From positions 6,503,501 to 6,567,500 of the forward strand of contig JANTQA010000008.1 in NCBI GenBank assembly GCA_027625915.1: a DNA stretch of 64,000 bases. The letters are read 5' to 3'. The notes under the pieces are model-generated. The model did no database searches. It worked only from the letters and a program-made list of their open reading frames with translations, and was not told where the DNA came from. Made by a program: the position numbers and the translations under genes. Shown here in pieces: positions 25,801 to 37,386 of this stretch (its first letter is position 1; every line of letters begins with the position of its first letter). The DNA comes from Anaeramoeba flamelloides. Lineage: Eukaryota; Metamonada; Anaeramoebidae.

Positions 25801-26020
25801 TTTGTTATCTTTATTGGGGATTGGTGTACTAAAAATTGGGTAATTCTATTTGTAAAAATCTTGAATCTGTTTTTTATGAGGTTTTTACAATAATTTTTTT
25901 AATTCTGAAAATAGTGGGCCGTTATATATTGACAATTTAAAAGAGAAGTATTAATTGGGCTTAATGATTGATTCTCCTTTAATCCTAAACAATATATATT
26001 TTATCAATTTATTGACCTAT

Positions 26021-26199
26021 TTAAGAGACTAATCTTTATTAAATTCTTTTACCAAAAATTAATAGCAATTAAGAAAATTGTTTTCCAATTACTATGATTT
26101 GAAAACTCCCTGTTTATTTTCAATATTAAACCTATTTCTAGATAAGGAATCCTTATTTCAAAACTATTCAAAATAAAATAATAGATACTAGTTCCATAA
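26021..26199 (+). mobile_element. MITE-like element family 1, copy 2
   Basis: It aligns end to end with 17278-17456 at the same length (179 bp), including TTTATTTTCAATATTAAACC and TTTCTAGATAAGGAATCCTT. The terminal repeats are more diverged (TTAAGAGACTAATCTTTATT and ATAGATACTAGTTCCATAAA), so this is the older of the two same-orientation copies. Confidence 0.75.
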
Positions 26200-26785
26200 A
26201 TCAAAATTTTTGGAAACATATGTAAATTGTTTAAATTAACTTTTTTTCCGAAATATTTTACTTCATTAAATCTAGGTTTTTTAGAAAAGACTCAAATTAA
26301 ACAATTTTTTTTGATATTAACAATCCTATTTAGAAGTCAATCTTTTCTCAATCAATTATTTAAAGTAAAAAATACCTACTTGATAGTCTTTCAATTCAAT
26401 AAACTTCATCTTGAGAGGAAAACATTGAAAAATAAAACAATACAAAAGAAAAAAAAAACTTTAAAATCCCTAAAATATTGGTCAATTAGAAATAATTATA
26501 AAACATTCACAATTAGAATGCTGAAAAAAACAAAATTCAAGAATAGATTTTGAGTCGTTTCCCTATCTCAAACCCAAATTATTCTCTCAGTTTACAATGA
26601 AATAATTAATAAACGAAATTTATTTCAAGATTTTTTCGAAAGAATTAATCTATTTTCCATTTGTGTAACCAACCAAACCCCTACTAATATTAAAAAACAC
26701 ATCATAATTCGAATCTTTCTAAATTTGAAAAAACTCTGTTTTATCATTTTTTCTTACATTTGTTTTATTTTATTTAATTTTAATA

Positions 26786-29700
26786 ATGTTTACTCTTGGA
26801 TCAGTTCTTGACAACGATTTCAAATCGACTATTGAAGATTTTTCGTTTGAAACAGAATTTTCAACAAACCAATTAATGCTGCCTAATATTGAAAAAGTAA
26901 AAAAAAATCCCCTCTTTATTTTATTTTCTCTTTTCTTTTCTTTTTTTCAAGGTTGCTTACAAACAGCCAAACATAATTTTTTTTTTGTTTATTTTTTTTT
27001 TTTTTTTCTCCAAATGCGACAAACAAATAAAAATTAACCAAAACTAACAAAAAACAAATATAATTTTTCTTTGTTTTTTAAAAAAAAATAAAATAATTTT
27101 CCATGATTTCCCATCAAAATTAGCCTTTCGAATTCGCACAATCAATTATAGGTCTTGAAAAGGATCTTCAAGAAAATGAAAACCAATTAATGTTCCACCA
27201 ACAAAATAAAGAAGAAAGAAAAGAACGTGCATTGATTAAGGGTTATAAAGGAACAACAACCCTAGCCTTTATTTACGAGAAGGGGACAGTTGTTGCAGTT
27301 GACTCAAGAGCCACTTCTGGGCAATATATTGGTTTGTTTTCTTTTTTTTTTTTTTTTTTTTATTAATTTTTTGACAGCCTTATTTATTTTGCTTGAATTA
27401 TTATTTATTTTTTATTTTTTTATTATTTTTTTTTCTTTTTTTTTTTTTTTTTTTTTTTTTGATTTTTATGAAAAAAAGCTTCTCAGTCTGTTCAAAAAGT
27501 TGTACCAGTTAATGAATATATGCTTGGTACACTTGCTGGTGGTGCAGCTGATTGTCAATTCTTTTTAGCACATTTAGGGCGTATTTGTAATCTTTATGAA
27601 TTGAGAAATAATGAAAAAATCTCTGTTGCTGCTGCTTCAAAATTGTTAAACAATATTTTGTATTCTTATCGTAATTATGGTTTAAGTGTTGTAAGTTTCT
27701 AATTTTATCTTTTTTATTTTTTCAAACAATTCTGATTTTTTGCTTTGTATTTGTCAAACAAATCAATGTTTTCAATTAGAACGATACCGGTTTTGATCTA
27801 ATTTCAAAAACAATGGTTTGATTTAAAGGTAAACATCTTTAGATTTGAAAAACTACACTTGTAATGGGCTTTCATTTTGATCCTTTCTCAAGGCATTGAC
27901 AAAATTTTTAGATTGGAACATTCTTTAAAATCATTCCCAACAAATAAACTTGGAGATTTTTATGAAATTTGAAAGAATTTTTTAATTTCAAAAATTTTCT
28001 CACAGTTTTAATCAAATTTCCTGGGCTGGTTTATGCCATTCTAGCAAGATCATCGTTGTTAGGGTTTGCCCTGGAAAAAATGGGATCAAAAAAAAAAACA
28101 AAACACAACTATTAAATATTTTAAAATTGAAATTAGAATAAAAAAAAAAAAATCTTGAACAAATAAATAAATGATTTTTTATATCTGAAAAAGAGGTTAT
28201 AATAATATTGCAATACATTGAATCTAATTCCTTGAGAATTAAAAAACATCAAGCTATTGGTATTTGAAAAGGCCAGATTGAGAAAAAGACTATTTTTCCA
28301 ATCACATCAAATATCTCAAATTCTTATAATTCATTGGGGTTAAATTGAATTCACAAAAAATTTGATTTACATTAAATAAAAAATCAAAAAATGAAGGGAA
28401 TTAGAATTTTAATAATGTGTTGTGGAAAAAAATTTCAACGTGTTTTTTTATTGGAAGTATTAATAGAATCACATAAACCCGATCATCAAAAGCAATCACA
28501 GAAATTACAGAAATCACAGAAACCTGACTGAAAAATAATTACAAATAAAATAAAAACAAATTAACTTCAAAGAATAATCTATTATATTCTTTTCAATTAA
28601 TCCAACAAATACAATCTAAATCTACTTTCATATCGAAATCCGATAGAGTGGTTTTGGAGATCGCAAAAATAGTTAAATTTTTCATTAAATTTTCAATAAT
28701 CGATCAATCAAAATAAAAACCCATATTACCAAAAAAATACTATTATAAAAACTTTTATTTGTGTTGAATCCTTCATTTTGTCTATATTTATTTATTTATT
28801 CTTTTATTAAATGCAATTACTTTTCATTTTTAGCAAAGTTTACAATTAGAAATATTTTGAACTTTTTTTACAAAATAGCTAATATAAAATTAGTATAATG
28901 GAATAATTTTTATTTTAAAAGAAAAAAAAAAAAAACGACAAGATACTAATATAATTTTGTATAATTTTCAGAATATCTAAGAATTATAAAATACTTGGTG
29001 GAATCTTAAACTTTTTTATTTATTAATTACAAAATTATAATTCAAAAGAATTTGAGATATTTATTGTGTGTTACTTAGATTTTTAATTTAAACTCTTTTT
29101 CAAGAATTAAAACCCATTTAAAAATGAAAAAGTACGATTATTTTGGAGATGTAATCTTGCCTACAATATAGCCAGGATAAAAAACTCTAAAAATAAATTT
29201 AGAGTCAAGGAAGTTCCGGCAAGTGCTTTAGAGTGCCTATGTTTTTTTTTATTTCTAAAATTAAAAAAAGCCTAACGTCAAACAGTAGGTAATTTTGTTG
29301 GATCACCTTTCCTCAATTAAAAAAAAAAAAAAAAAAAAAAAAAGTACTATTATTTTAAAAAAAATATTTCAAAAATAGTGTTTATAAAAATAAGAAAATA
29401 TTTTATCTTGAGTATACTTTCATCTTTTGTTTATAGTGTAATTCAATTATTATTTTATAAAAACAATTCAAAAAAAAAAAAAAAAAGGGATCAAAATTTT
29501 GGAATAACATTTCTCAAGGCATTACTGAGCTAAAAATATTGGAAAATTTCTATATTCTTGATATTTTTGAAATGTAATCAAAAAAAAATAATTTTGAATA
29601 GAAAATTTAATTTTTTTTTGGTTGGATAGTAAAAATTACCATTTCAAACAAATTGATTATTTTTATTTTTTCTTTTGTTATTTCTATTTCTATTCGTATT

Positions 29701-31567
29701 TTTGTTAAATTATTTTTTATTATACCCTATTTTTTTCATTATGTTTAACAAAATAAAATTAAATTGGGCACAATACTAAATGTATTAAAAGAATAAACAA
29801 AATTTTCTTGATTGTTAAGCATTTATTGTTCATAAAAAAACACATTAACTGTTAATTAAAGAGAGAACTCTGTAGTGACTAAATCCGTAACTTCTAATTC
29901 AAAAAGTGAGTAAATAAACTAGATACAGTCATTAAAAGCATTTTAAGCTTAATTTAGTTTTCTAAAATATCGCATTCAAACAAGCGCAATATTATATGCT
30001 TACAGTAGATTTAATAATAACACCTTAAAATGATATTTACTTTTTTACAAAGTTCATAGTGTTATTCACTAATAAACTCCATTTCACTCAAAGGGGCCGA
30101 GCCAAAAATGAAAAAATCACTTTATTTTTAAGAATCAAATAAACTTAGATTGTTTAGAAATACGAGAAATAATAAACTTCTTATAAGAGTCCATAATTAT
30201 AAAAGAAACCCCTGAACAAACCATAAATTTCAAAAAAAAAAAAATGTTAAAAAATTTTTTGGGCCCATTCATTGGAACGTCTCATGCAAAATTATCAATT
30301 TCTTTAGGAAATTAAAATCGTTGATAATAAGATTTTTTACTTGTAAATGTATGAATTTTAAAAGAACATACAAAGCTTAACTTTTCTTAATGTTTATTTC
30401 GTTTTTTCAAACATTTTTTTTTTTCAAAGTTAATTTTTAAAAAAAAAAAAAGAAAAGAAGAAAAAAAAAAAAAAAAAAAAAAAAAGAAAACAAAAAAAAA
30501 CAAAATTTTACAAAATGAGAAAAAATGATTTTGATCTAAAAATTGAAAATTTTAGTTTGATAAGAGTAATGAATTAAACTCATAGAATGTCTTCCATTTC
30601 TTCAATAAAACTGGGCCACTTTGACTGAAAAAGAGTTTATATTTTACAAATGAAAATTTGTAATCTGAAAAAGAAATCTCTACAAAAATATAAACATCCT
30701 CGATCTTAAAATAATTTGAAAATAGAAAAGAAAATAAATCAATTTTACTGATTTAAATACAATAATTTTTACGAAAAATATTGAATATAAAAGAAATTCT
30801 CGGAATAATGTCATATCATGTCTTTTTTTTTTCAATTCATTTTTTTTTTCTAATTAAAATATTTATATTTGATTTCAAATTCTAAAAAATGAAGAGATCT
30901 TAAAAAATATAATTTTTTTAAAGCATTTTGTTCATATTTTGTCATTTTTTTGTTTTTTTTTTTTTTTTTTATTTAATTAATTATTTTGGAAATTTCAAAA
31001 AAATGTTTCATTCACATTATACATTTCGAATCCATAAGGTGACTCATTCTTAATGAAAAATAACTTTAATAATAATATTACCCAAACTACAAAAATTAAA
31101 AAAAAAGCAACAATTTTTATTTGAAATGATTCTTTTTGTAATTCTAAATAAATGATAAATTTTGCTTTTTTTAATTATTTTATTTTTTAAATTTGCTCTT
31201 ATAATTTCTTGTCATTTCAATTCTTTTAAAAAAGGGATCAATGATTTGTGGATATGATACAAGAGGACCACAACTATATTATATTGACAGTGATGGATCA
31301 AGATTAAAAAATTCATTATTTAGCGTTGGAAGTGGTTCACCATTTGCTTATGGTGTCTTGGATGCAGGATACAGATGGGATTTGTCCAAGGAAGAAGCTC
31401 TTGATCTTGGAAGAAGAGCTATTTGCGCAGCAACGTTTAAAGATTCCTATTCTGGTGGTACTGTTAAGGTTTATCACATTGATGAAAATGGTTGGGTTAA
31501 AATTTCTGATGATGACGCTAGTGAACTTTGGTATCGTTATGAAGAAAAAGAAAAAAAAAAAAAATAA
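26786..31567 (+). CDS. PSMB5: 20S proteasome catalytic subunit beta type-5
   Basis: Exons 26786-26896, 27124-27331, 27479-27690, 31235-31567; intron phases 0, 1, 0; 287 aa. An 80-residue propeptide ends at Gly80, and the mature chain starts at Thr81 (TTTLAF). This nucleophile performs the chymotrypsin-like peptide cleavage in the proteasome core. The catalytic set is complete in mature numbering: Thr1, Asp17 (AVDSRAT), Lys33 (SQSVQKV). The family's [31 protein letters not shown] and [12 protein letters not shown] blocks are all present. Position 45 of the S1 pocket, Met in yeast and human, is Leu (GTLAGG). The junctions reconstruct YIASQSV and GLSVGSMICG, confirming the splicing. Intron 3 is 3.5 kb. 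The C-terminus ends in a Lys-rich tail (EEKEKKKK) not typical of the family. Confidence 0.96.
27691..31234 (+). other. Giant intron 3 of proteasome beta5 (3.5 kb)
   Basis: Donor GTAAGT, acceptor AAAAAAG. It includes long A and T tracts (for example around 29320-29342 and 30440-30485) and a remnant related to the hairpin element at 29180-29285. No nested gene was recognised. Confidence 0.75.
29180..29285 (+). repeat. Remnant related to hairpin element family 3
   Basis: It shares GAAGTTCCG, TTAGAGTGCCTAT, TATTTCTAAA and CCTAACG in the same order as 15020-15210, with a large internal deletion and no intact hairpin. Confidence 0.45.
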
Positions 31568-34500
31568 TAAAATAAATCAAAAATTTTTTTTTCTAATTTT
31601 TCTCAATATTCCTTAATCTTTAAAAAAAATTAAAGATTTCAAGATTTTATATCTTCACTTTGAAAACGAAAATTAATAATTTAAAAAACTAAAAATAAAT
31701 CAATTACAATAATAATAAATTGGAAATTCTATTTCAACCTAAACTCACCATTTTACAATATAATCTTTTTCTTGTTTTTCCTTTTTTAGGATGTTTTGTT
31801 CATAAAATACTTTGTTCAACCACTGACGAAAAAAATTTGATTTTTTATTATTTCTATTTACTTTTTTTTCAATTAAAAAAGATTTTTTTTATTATTTTTT
31901 ATGTTTTTTATTTAAAAATCAGAGAAGAAGGGAAATGATCAATAGACGTGTGATTCTAATATGGTGGGCAAAGCATAAAAGAAAAGAAATAGTGTTGTTA
32001 ATTTATTTTCTTTATATACAATTACTTGTACTTGGATTAACTTCTAGTGAGTAAAGCAATAATTTCTTGTACGGGGATCAAGTTCCATCAAGTACATTAT
32101 TGTCCAAGCTAATATTATTATATTCTATAATTTTCAACCTATAAAGATAAAATTAGAAAGCCTATAAAATATTCAATACCCAGATTACATAAAAAATTTC
32201 TTAAATAAATTAAGTTATTAGTTGATTTATTTATGTTGGGAGAATCGCCCCCTATTGCTCCCAAATGGGGAAATAAAAAAAGATTTTATGACTAAAAAAA
32301 AAAGAAAAAAAAAGAAGAAAAATTTTCAAATATTAAATTTTTAAAAGAGAAGAAAAGTTTAACAAAAATATTACAAGGCATTGGAAAAAAATCAGTTTTT
32401 TGAGTTGATCAATTATTTTTCGTTTATGAATATAAATGATAGGTTTTTAAAACATCACGTAACTGTATCATCGAAGTTTTAAAATTTTGATACAATCTCA
32501 GTTCAAGATCCACGGGATATATCTAAATACAAGACTGCTGTTCTCGAAAAATTAAAAGATTAAAATTAAAATTATCACCCCTTTATGTATATTTCTATTT
32601 TTGAATATATTGTATTTATGATATGATTTTTACACATTTTCTTTAATATTGAAAAAAAGGTCAACAATAGGGAGTAAATCAAAAAAAAAAATAAAAATAA
32701 AATAAAAAGAAAAAAAAGAAATACCAAGTTTTTATTTTTATTATTATAATAATTATTGGGTGCTGTATGATTCTATTGAATTATAGTCTGCTTGTCCAAA
32801 AATCTAAAATCTATTTAGAATTTTTTAGTCTAGATATAATGTCGGCAAAATCATAGTTCATGAGGGTAGTTTATCTCTAAAAAATAAAAAGAAATTTTTA
32901 ATTCAAAACAATGGGAAGAAAAAGAGAATGAAAAAAAAACAATGAAAGAAGTCCTGAAATTAACAAAAAAAGATATTTATTTTTTGTTTTGTACCTTAGA
33001 GCTGAACGGGTTTATAATTTTTTCATTTTATAATTAAAATCTATGGATAGTTAATATAATGTATTGTAATAAAGATATCTAAATATTTAACCAATTATAA
33101 TTTGTCAAAAGGGATTAATTTATTAAGTTTTAAATTAGAACTTTATAGATAAGTCACATATAAGCAATTTTTTTTTTAATTAATAAGAATTTTTATCCAA
33201 ATTTATCTTTTTGATGTTTTTCTTTTTTATTTTATCTTATCTGCATATATCATAAAAAAATTTTTCGCTAAACCCCCAATTTAGTGAACTGGCCTGGTTA
33301 TATTGAACATGTCGAAGGGTTAACTTGGTAGATTATAAAGCAAATTCAATTCAGAACCATCCATAGGTTACAAAATTGGTGAATTTGGTAATTTTTGATG
33401 GGATACTTTTGTCCAGTTTTTTTTGTTTAAGATCTGATCAGAACTAGTTATTTTAGATAAAAATTCTGAACAGGTTTTTCAAATCTAATAATGATTTTTT
33501 ATTATCCCCCCAAATATCAAAAACAAAAAAAAAATAAGAGAAACTAAACAACTTACGAATCTTTAAAAATGAATAGGATTGTCACAAAAACTTAAAAAAA
33601 ATTTGAAATAGTTCAATTTCTTATAAAAATAAAATTCGGTTTTGAATTTTTTTCAAAATCTTATACTTCTTGTTTTTCTTATCTTTGTAAAAAATTTTTT
33701 AAGCTTATCTTTTTTTAACAAAACGAAAGGATATTGTAGACATGATAATATTATGTATACTATAACAAATCCAATAATATACAAATATAATTTTTTTTTA
33801 ATTCGAACAGGAGGTAATTTTTAAAATTTTTTTTATATTCATCAATAATAAAAATACAAAAAAATAGGATGTTTTCCAGACTTCAGTAAAGGTTTTTTTT
33901 GATTAAAATAATAAAAAATATATGAAATTAAGTTTTTTATAATAAAAATAAGAAGAATTGATTTTTTTTTAATTTTTATGTAATTGATCCCATTTTTTAA
34001 GTAGGTTATACATGTAATATTTTTTTTTTGGCAATTTTTATTATTTTTTGGATGATTTTTTGAAATGTTTTTTAACTGTTGCTTCTTTTTTTGGTAAATA
34101 ATTGTGTTCTGCCAAATTAGAACACAAAATAAGGATTTGCTTTATAATTTGATAAATTAACTTTGATGAAATCAGATTATGAAATTTTCAACTACACAGG
34201 AGTAAATATGGATGTTGTAAAATATAGAGTTTTTACAATTTTGGAGATAAATAAAGAGTTCCATTCATTTATCTTAATTTTGGTAATAGTAAATATAACA
34301 GCAGATTATTTAAATAGACTAATAATAATTTTAATCAAAAAATCGTTTGGTAAACAACAAAATATCAAATTTACAAAAAAAAAAACATTTCCCAAACAAA
34401 TTATTGGTATTTACCAAACGATTTTATATTCAAAATCCATTCATGCTCAAAAATCAAAACTGGCGTTTGGTTTACTAAGGCCAAAAATTCAATAAAATCA

Positions 34501-36242
34501 TGAAATCCCCTATTTATCCCTAAAATTATAAAATATCTATTTTTTACAACATTCCTTATTTACACTTATGTAGTGGTTGTTGTCCATTCATGAATTACAA
34601 ATTTATTCTAATAAAAAAATAAAAACCTTTTCAAAAAATCCTTTAAAAAATTTTAAAAGATAATTTTAAAAAGTGACATAAATATTTGTTTTCCACCCTT
34701 TAAATGTAATTTGTGTTTATTAAACTCAAATAGTTATTTAAATGGGTTGGTAACCATAAAATTTTGGTGTTAAATATAATCTAACTATTCTATTTTGTTT
34801 TTACTTTTCATTTTAAAAATATTTTTTATTTGTTTATCTTTTGAGAGACAATCGAAAATATATTTTATTTATGAAACTCGGATGATAGAAATCATATGAT
34901 TTAGTTCAAGAAAAGGGAATGAATTGGGGGGGGGTACTTTTCCATTTTAAAAATAAAAAACGGTAATCAAAACTACAAAATTTAAAAAAAAAAACTCATT
35001 ATTCATAAATTTTTTAGTGAGAAAAAATATCAAACAAAGTTAAATTAATAAATAATATATTCTTTAAAATTGGGAATAATCCGATGTAATCATCAGAGGA
35101 TCAAAAAGAACAATAAATTTTTATTTTTTATCCAAAGAAACATGATCATTTCTAAAGAATTAGAAAAGTGTTTCGTTTTAAGACAATAAATTCTTTTAAT
35201 TGAATCAAAAAAAAAAAAAAAAAAAAAATTAAATTGGTCGAAGGATGTCGAGAGAGTATATCTCTTTATAGACTTTTATCCAGTGTGGTTTTTCGTTTAA
35301 TCGTGAATATAAATATTTTTATATCCACTTTCTTGTGTAAAGGAGCATGTTTTTTTTTTTTGATTAAATTTTATTTTTCTTTAAATTTTTTGGAAAACAT
35401 GAGTAAGAGAAAGTAAATTATTATTGTGATTAATTAAAGGTATTTCTTAAAACCCCAAAAAGTACTTTCTGGAAATAAAATGAATAAGGAAATTTTATAT
35501 GTACACTTCCAAAAATAATAAAGCCTATTATAGATAAATTAGTGAATTTTCTCCTTTTATTTTCTTTATTTGGGGATCCCCTATTTGATAAATCCTTCAA
35601 AAGGTGAAGTAAATTATTATGATTTAAATTCTTTAAACTAAAGTCAGTTCCATTTTTAAGACACAAACTTTCAACGAAATTTAAGGCACAGTAAAATCTC
35701 AAATTAAAGCACATTCTTTTGGAATTTTTTTTTACACAAATTATTTTTACTAGAATTTGAATTTTAGTGCTTTAATTTGAGAATTTTTTTTGTGCCTACT
35801 ATTTCCTTGAAAGTTTGTGTCTTAAAAGTGGAACTTACTAATATTTTTTTACTGTTTTTTGGATTGTCGCCAAATATTAATATTGGAATTTAATAAATTA
35901 AACTTTTAAGTAATACAATAAGAAATAATATTTGAAAACCAAAATTTTAAGAAATTTAAATAAAAAAATAATTCACAAGTTTCTGTCATCTTTTTGTAAT
36001 TGAAGCAAAATAAAATTTAATAAAAAAAATTAACCTAATAAAATGAAAAGAAAATAAAAAAAAATTAGTATCAAAATCAAGTTGGTTTATTTGATAAATT
36101 AGAAACTTTTCAGTTATATATTGTTTACGATCTATACGAGTGAATATATAATAAATAAATAAAACGAAATAGGCAATAATTAATCCAATATTTGTTACTT
36201 TCTAAGAAAGGGGAGTGTTTGTAATTATGGATTCTTGGTTCT
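31568..36242. other. Convergent intergenic region, proteasome beta5 / CacyBP
   Basis: A 4.7 kb region between two 3' ends. It holds the long-TIR element at 35643-35838, a GC-containing stem TTGGGAG/CTCCCAA at 32236-32264, and a small inverted repeat TCGTTTGGTAAA/TTTACCAAACGA around 34341-34423. The frame at 34163-34495 is open but resembles nothing. Confidence 0.55.
35643..35838. mobile_element. Long-TIR MITE-like element family 2, copy 1
   Basis: Inverted ends of about 50 bp start GTCAGTTCC..TTTTTAAGACACAAACTTTC and end GAAAGTTTGTGTCTTAAAAG then TGGAAC. The internal part is also partly palindromic (CTCAAATTAAAGCAC / GTGCTTTAATTTGAG). Related copies are at 45745-45926 and 61303-61496. No coding capacity. 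Confidence 0.75.
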
Positions 36243-37386
36243 TTATTTTTTCATTTGTTCTTCTCTGGATTTTTGCCAAGACTATAGAGTATTAAATTAA
36301 AATTGTTTTGGATAAAGTTACATAATTAGAGTTTCAAAAAGGATACGTCTTCAACAAGAAAAGATCGCATAAAAAATAAAAAGAAAAAAAAATAAAATTA
36401 AGAAAAGAAAGGTCTTGAAAGTATGTGCTTACCTCAGCAATCATTCTTTTTGTTTGGTCATCTCCTTCTTCATACATTTTTTTCATCATGTTCATGAGTC
36501 CGCCCATTGGATCTTCCTCTTTCTCAACTTTTGGGGGTGTTATAGTTGATTTTTTTGCTTTTAATGAATCCCAATGATCTGTTCCGTCTTTTTTTAAGAT
36601 GAGCTCAACTCGGTTGTTTCTCACCCTTGTTAGGTTAAAAATTGATAATTTTGAATTTTGGGGGATGGTTTAAGATTAAATTTCAATTCCGATGAGTAAC
36701 AGGTTATTTTTGTTGGTGAAAAATAAAGTGATAATTACAAATAACAAAGACCAAAATTATTTCTGTAAATAGAAATGTTCTCTGAAAAACAAAAATTAAA
36801 AAAAAAAAAAAAAAAAAAATAAAAAAAAAAAGTAGTATTCTTACTTGAATGTAGAGTTGGTTAAGATAGGTTTTGCTAAATTAGACAAAAATAATTTATG
36901 GTTTTTTTCGTTGTAGCCAGTTATGATCAAAAGAACTGAGTTTGTTGTGTATTCAACTTTAATGTTGTCTCTTGGAATTTTTCCAACACCTGGTAATCGA
37001 ACATAAATTCTAATCAAAAAGAAAAAAGAAAAAAGAAAAAAAAAACAAATAAAGCAAGAACAAAAAAAAAGAAAAAAATGATTACTCGTCTTGAATAAAC
37101 GATCAAACACTTATTACAAAAAAAAAAAAAAAAGTATAATGTAGAGGTTATTTTACGTCATGGTTGTTGAGTCTTGTGCATATGAGTAATTTGAGATTTG
37201 TTTATAAAAGATGGTTGTTTTTTTTTCCTCTTTTTTCTCTTCCACTTTAGGTGAAAGAGAAGTGATTTTCTTTTTAAGATTTTCGATCGAAAGTTCTAAA
37301 ACACTTCGTACATTTGGTCTTTTGGATTGTTCAAGAAATGTTTCTAATTCAATTAAATCTTGTTTACAGTTTTCGAGTTGATCCAT
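36243..37386 (-). CDS. CACYBP: Calcyclin-binding protein / Siah-interacting protein (CacyBP/SIP)
   Basis: Exons 37386-37157, 37009-36845, 36625-36433, 36281-36243; intron phases 2, 2, 0; 208 aa (human about 228). The N-terminal helical hairpin (1-50, ELETFLEQ..RPNVRSVLE) is the Siah-binding/dimer region. A CS (p23-like) domain follows from about residue 59: YKQISNYSYAQDS, then IYVRLPGV.KIPRDNIKVEY and the NRVELILKK strand. The SGS domain contains GGLMNMMKKMYEEGDDQTKR. The last 12-codon exon supplies SWQKSREEQMKK, aligning with the human AWVESREKQAK end. In animals the protein bridges Siah1 and Skp1 in beta-catenin turnover and has phosphatase and chaperone-like roles; which of these apply to a protist is unknown. 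Splice sites are supported by homology at every junction. It is divergently placed from the RPN2-TRAP fusion gene, 2.2 kb apart. Confidence 0.93.

Larger units (their letters stand above)
22193..26785. other. Divergent intergenic region, bZIP / proteasome beta5
   Basis: A 4.6 kb region between divergent genes, so it should contain both promoters. Repeats seen are a related pair at 24690-24800 and 25705-25800, and MITE-like copy 2 at 26021-26199. C/T-rich runs occupy 24590-24680 and resemble 44870-44940. Frames at 22571-22825 and 26227-26553 are open but resemble nothing. Confidence 0.55.

Noticed and set aside
26227-26553. 108-codon open frame just after MITE copy 2
   Set aside because: No family resemblance; composition like random AT-rich sequence; the nearby real gene starts at 26786 in another frame.
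33300-33380. tRNA-like look of TTAACTTGGTAGATTATAAAG and TTCAGAACC
   Set aside because: No acceptor or anticodon stem closes, and the T-loop consensus is absent. No tRNA or rRNA was found in the window.
34163-34495. 110-codon open frame downstream of proteasome beta5
   Set aside because: The translation is Ile/Lys/Phe-rich with no recognisable motif, and it overlaps a small inverted repeat. An open frame of this length is not surprising here.
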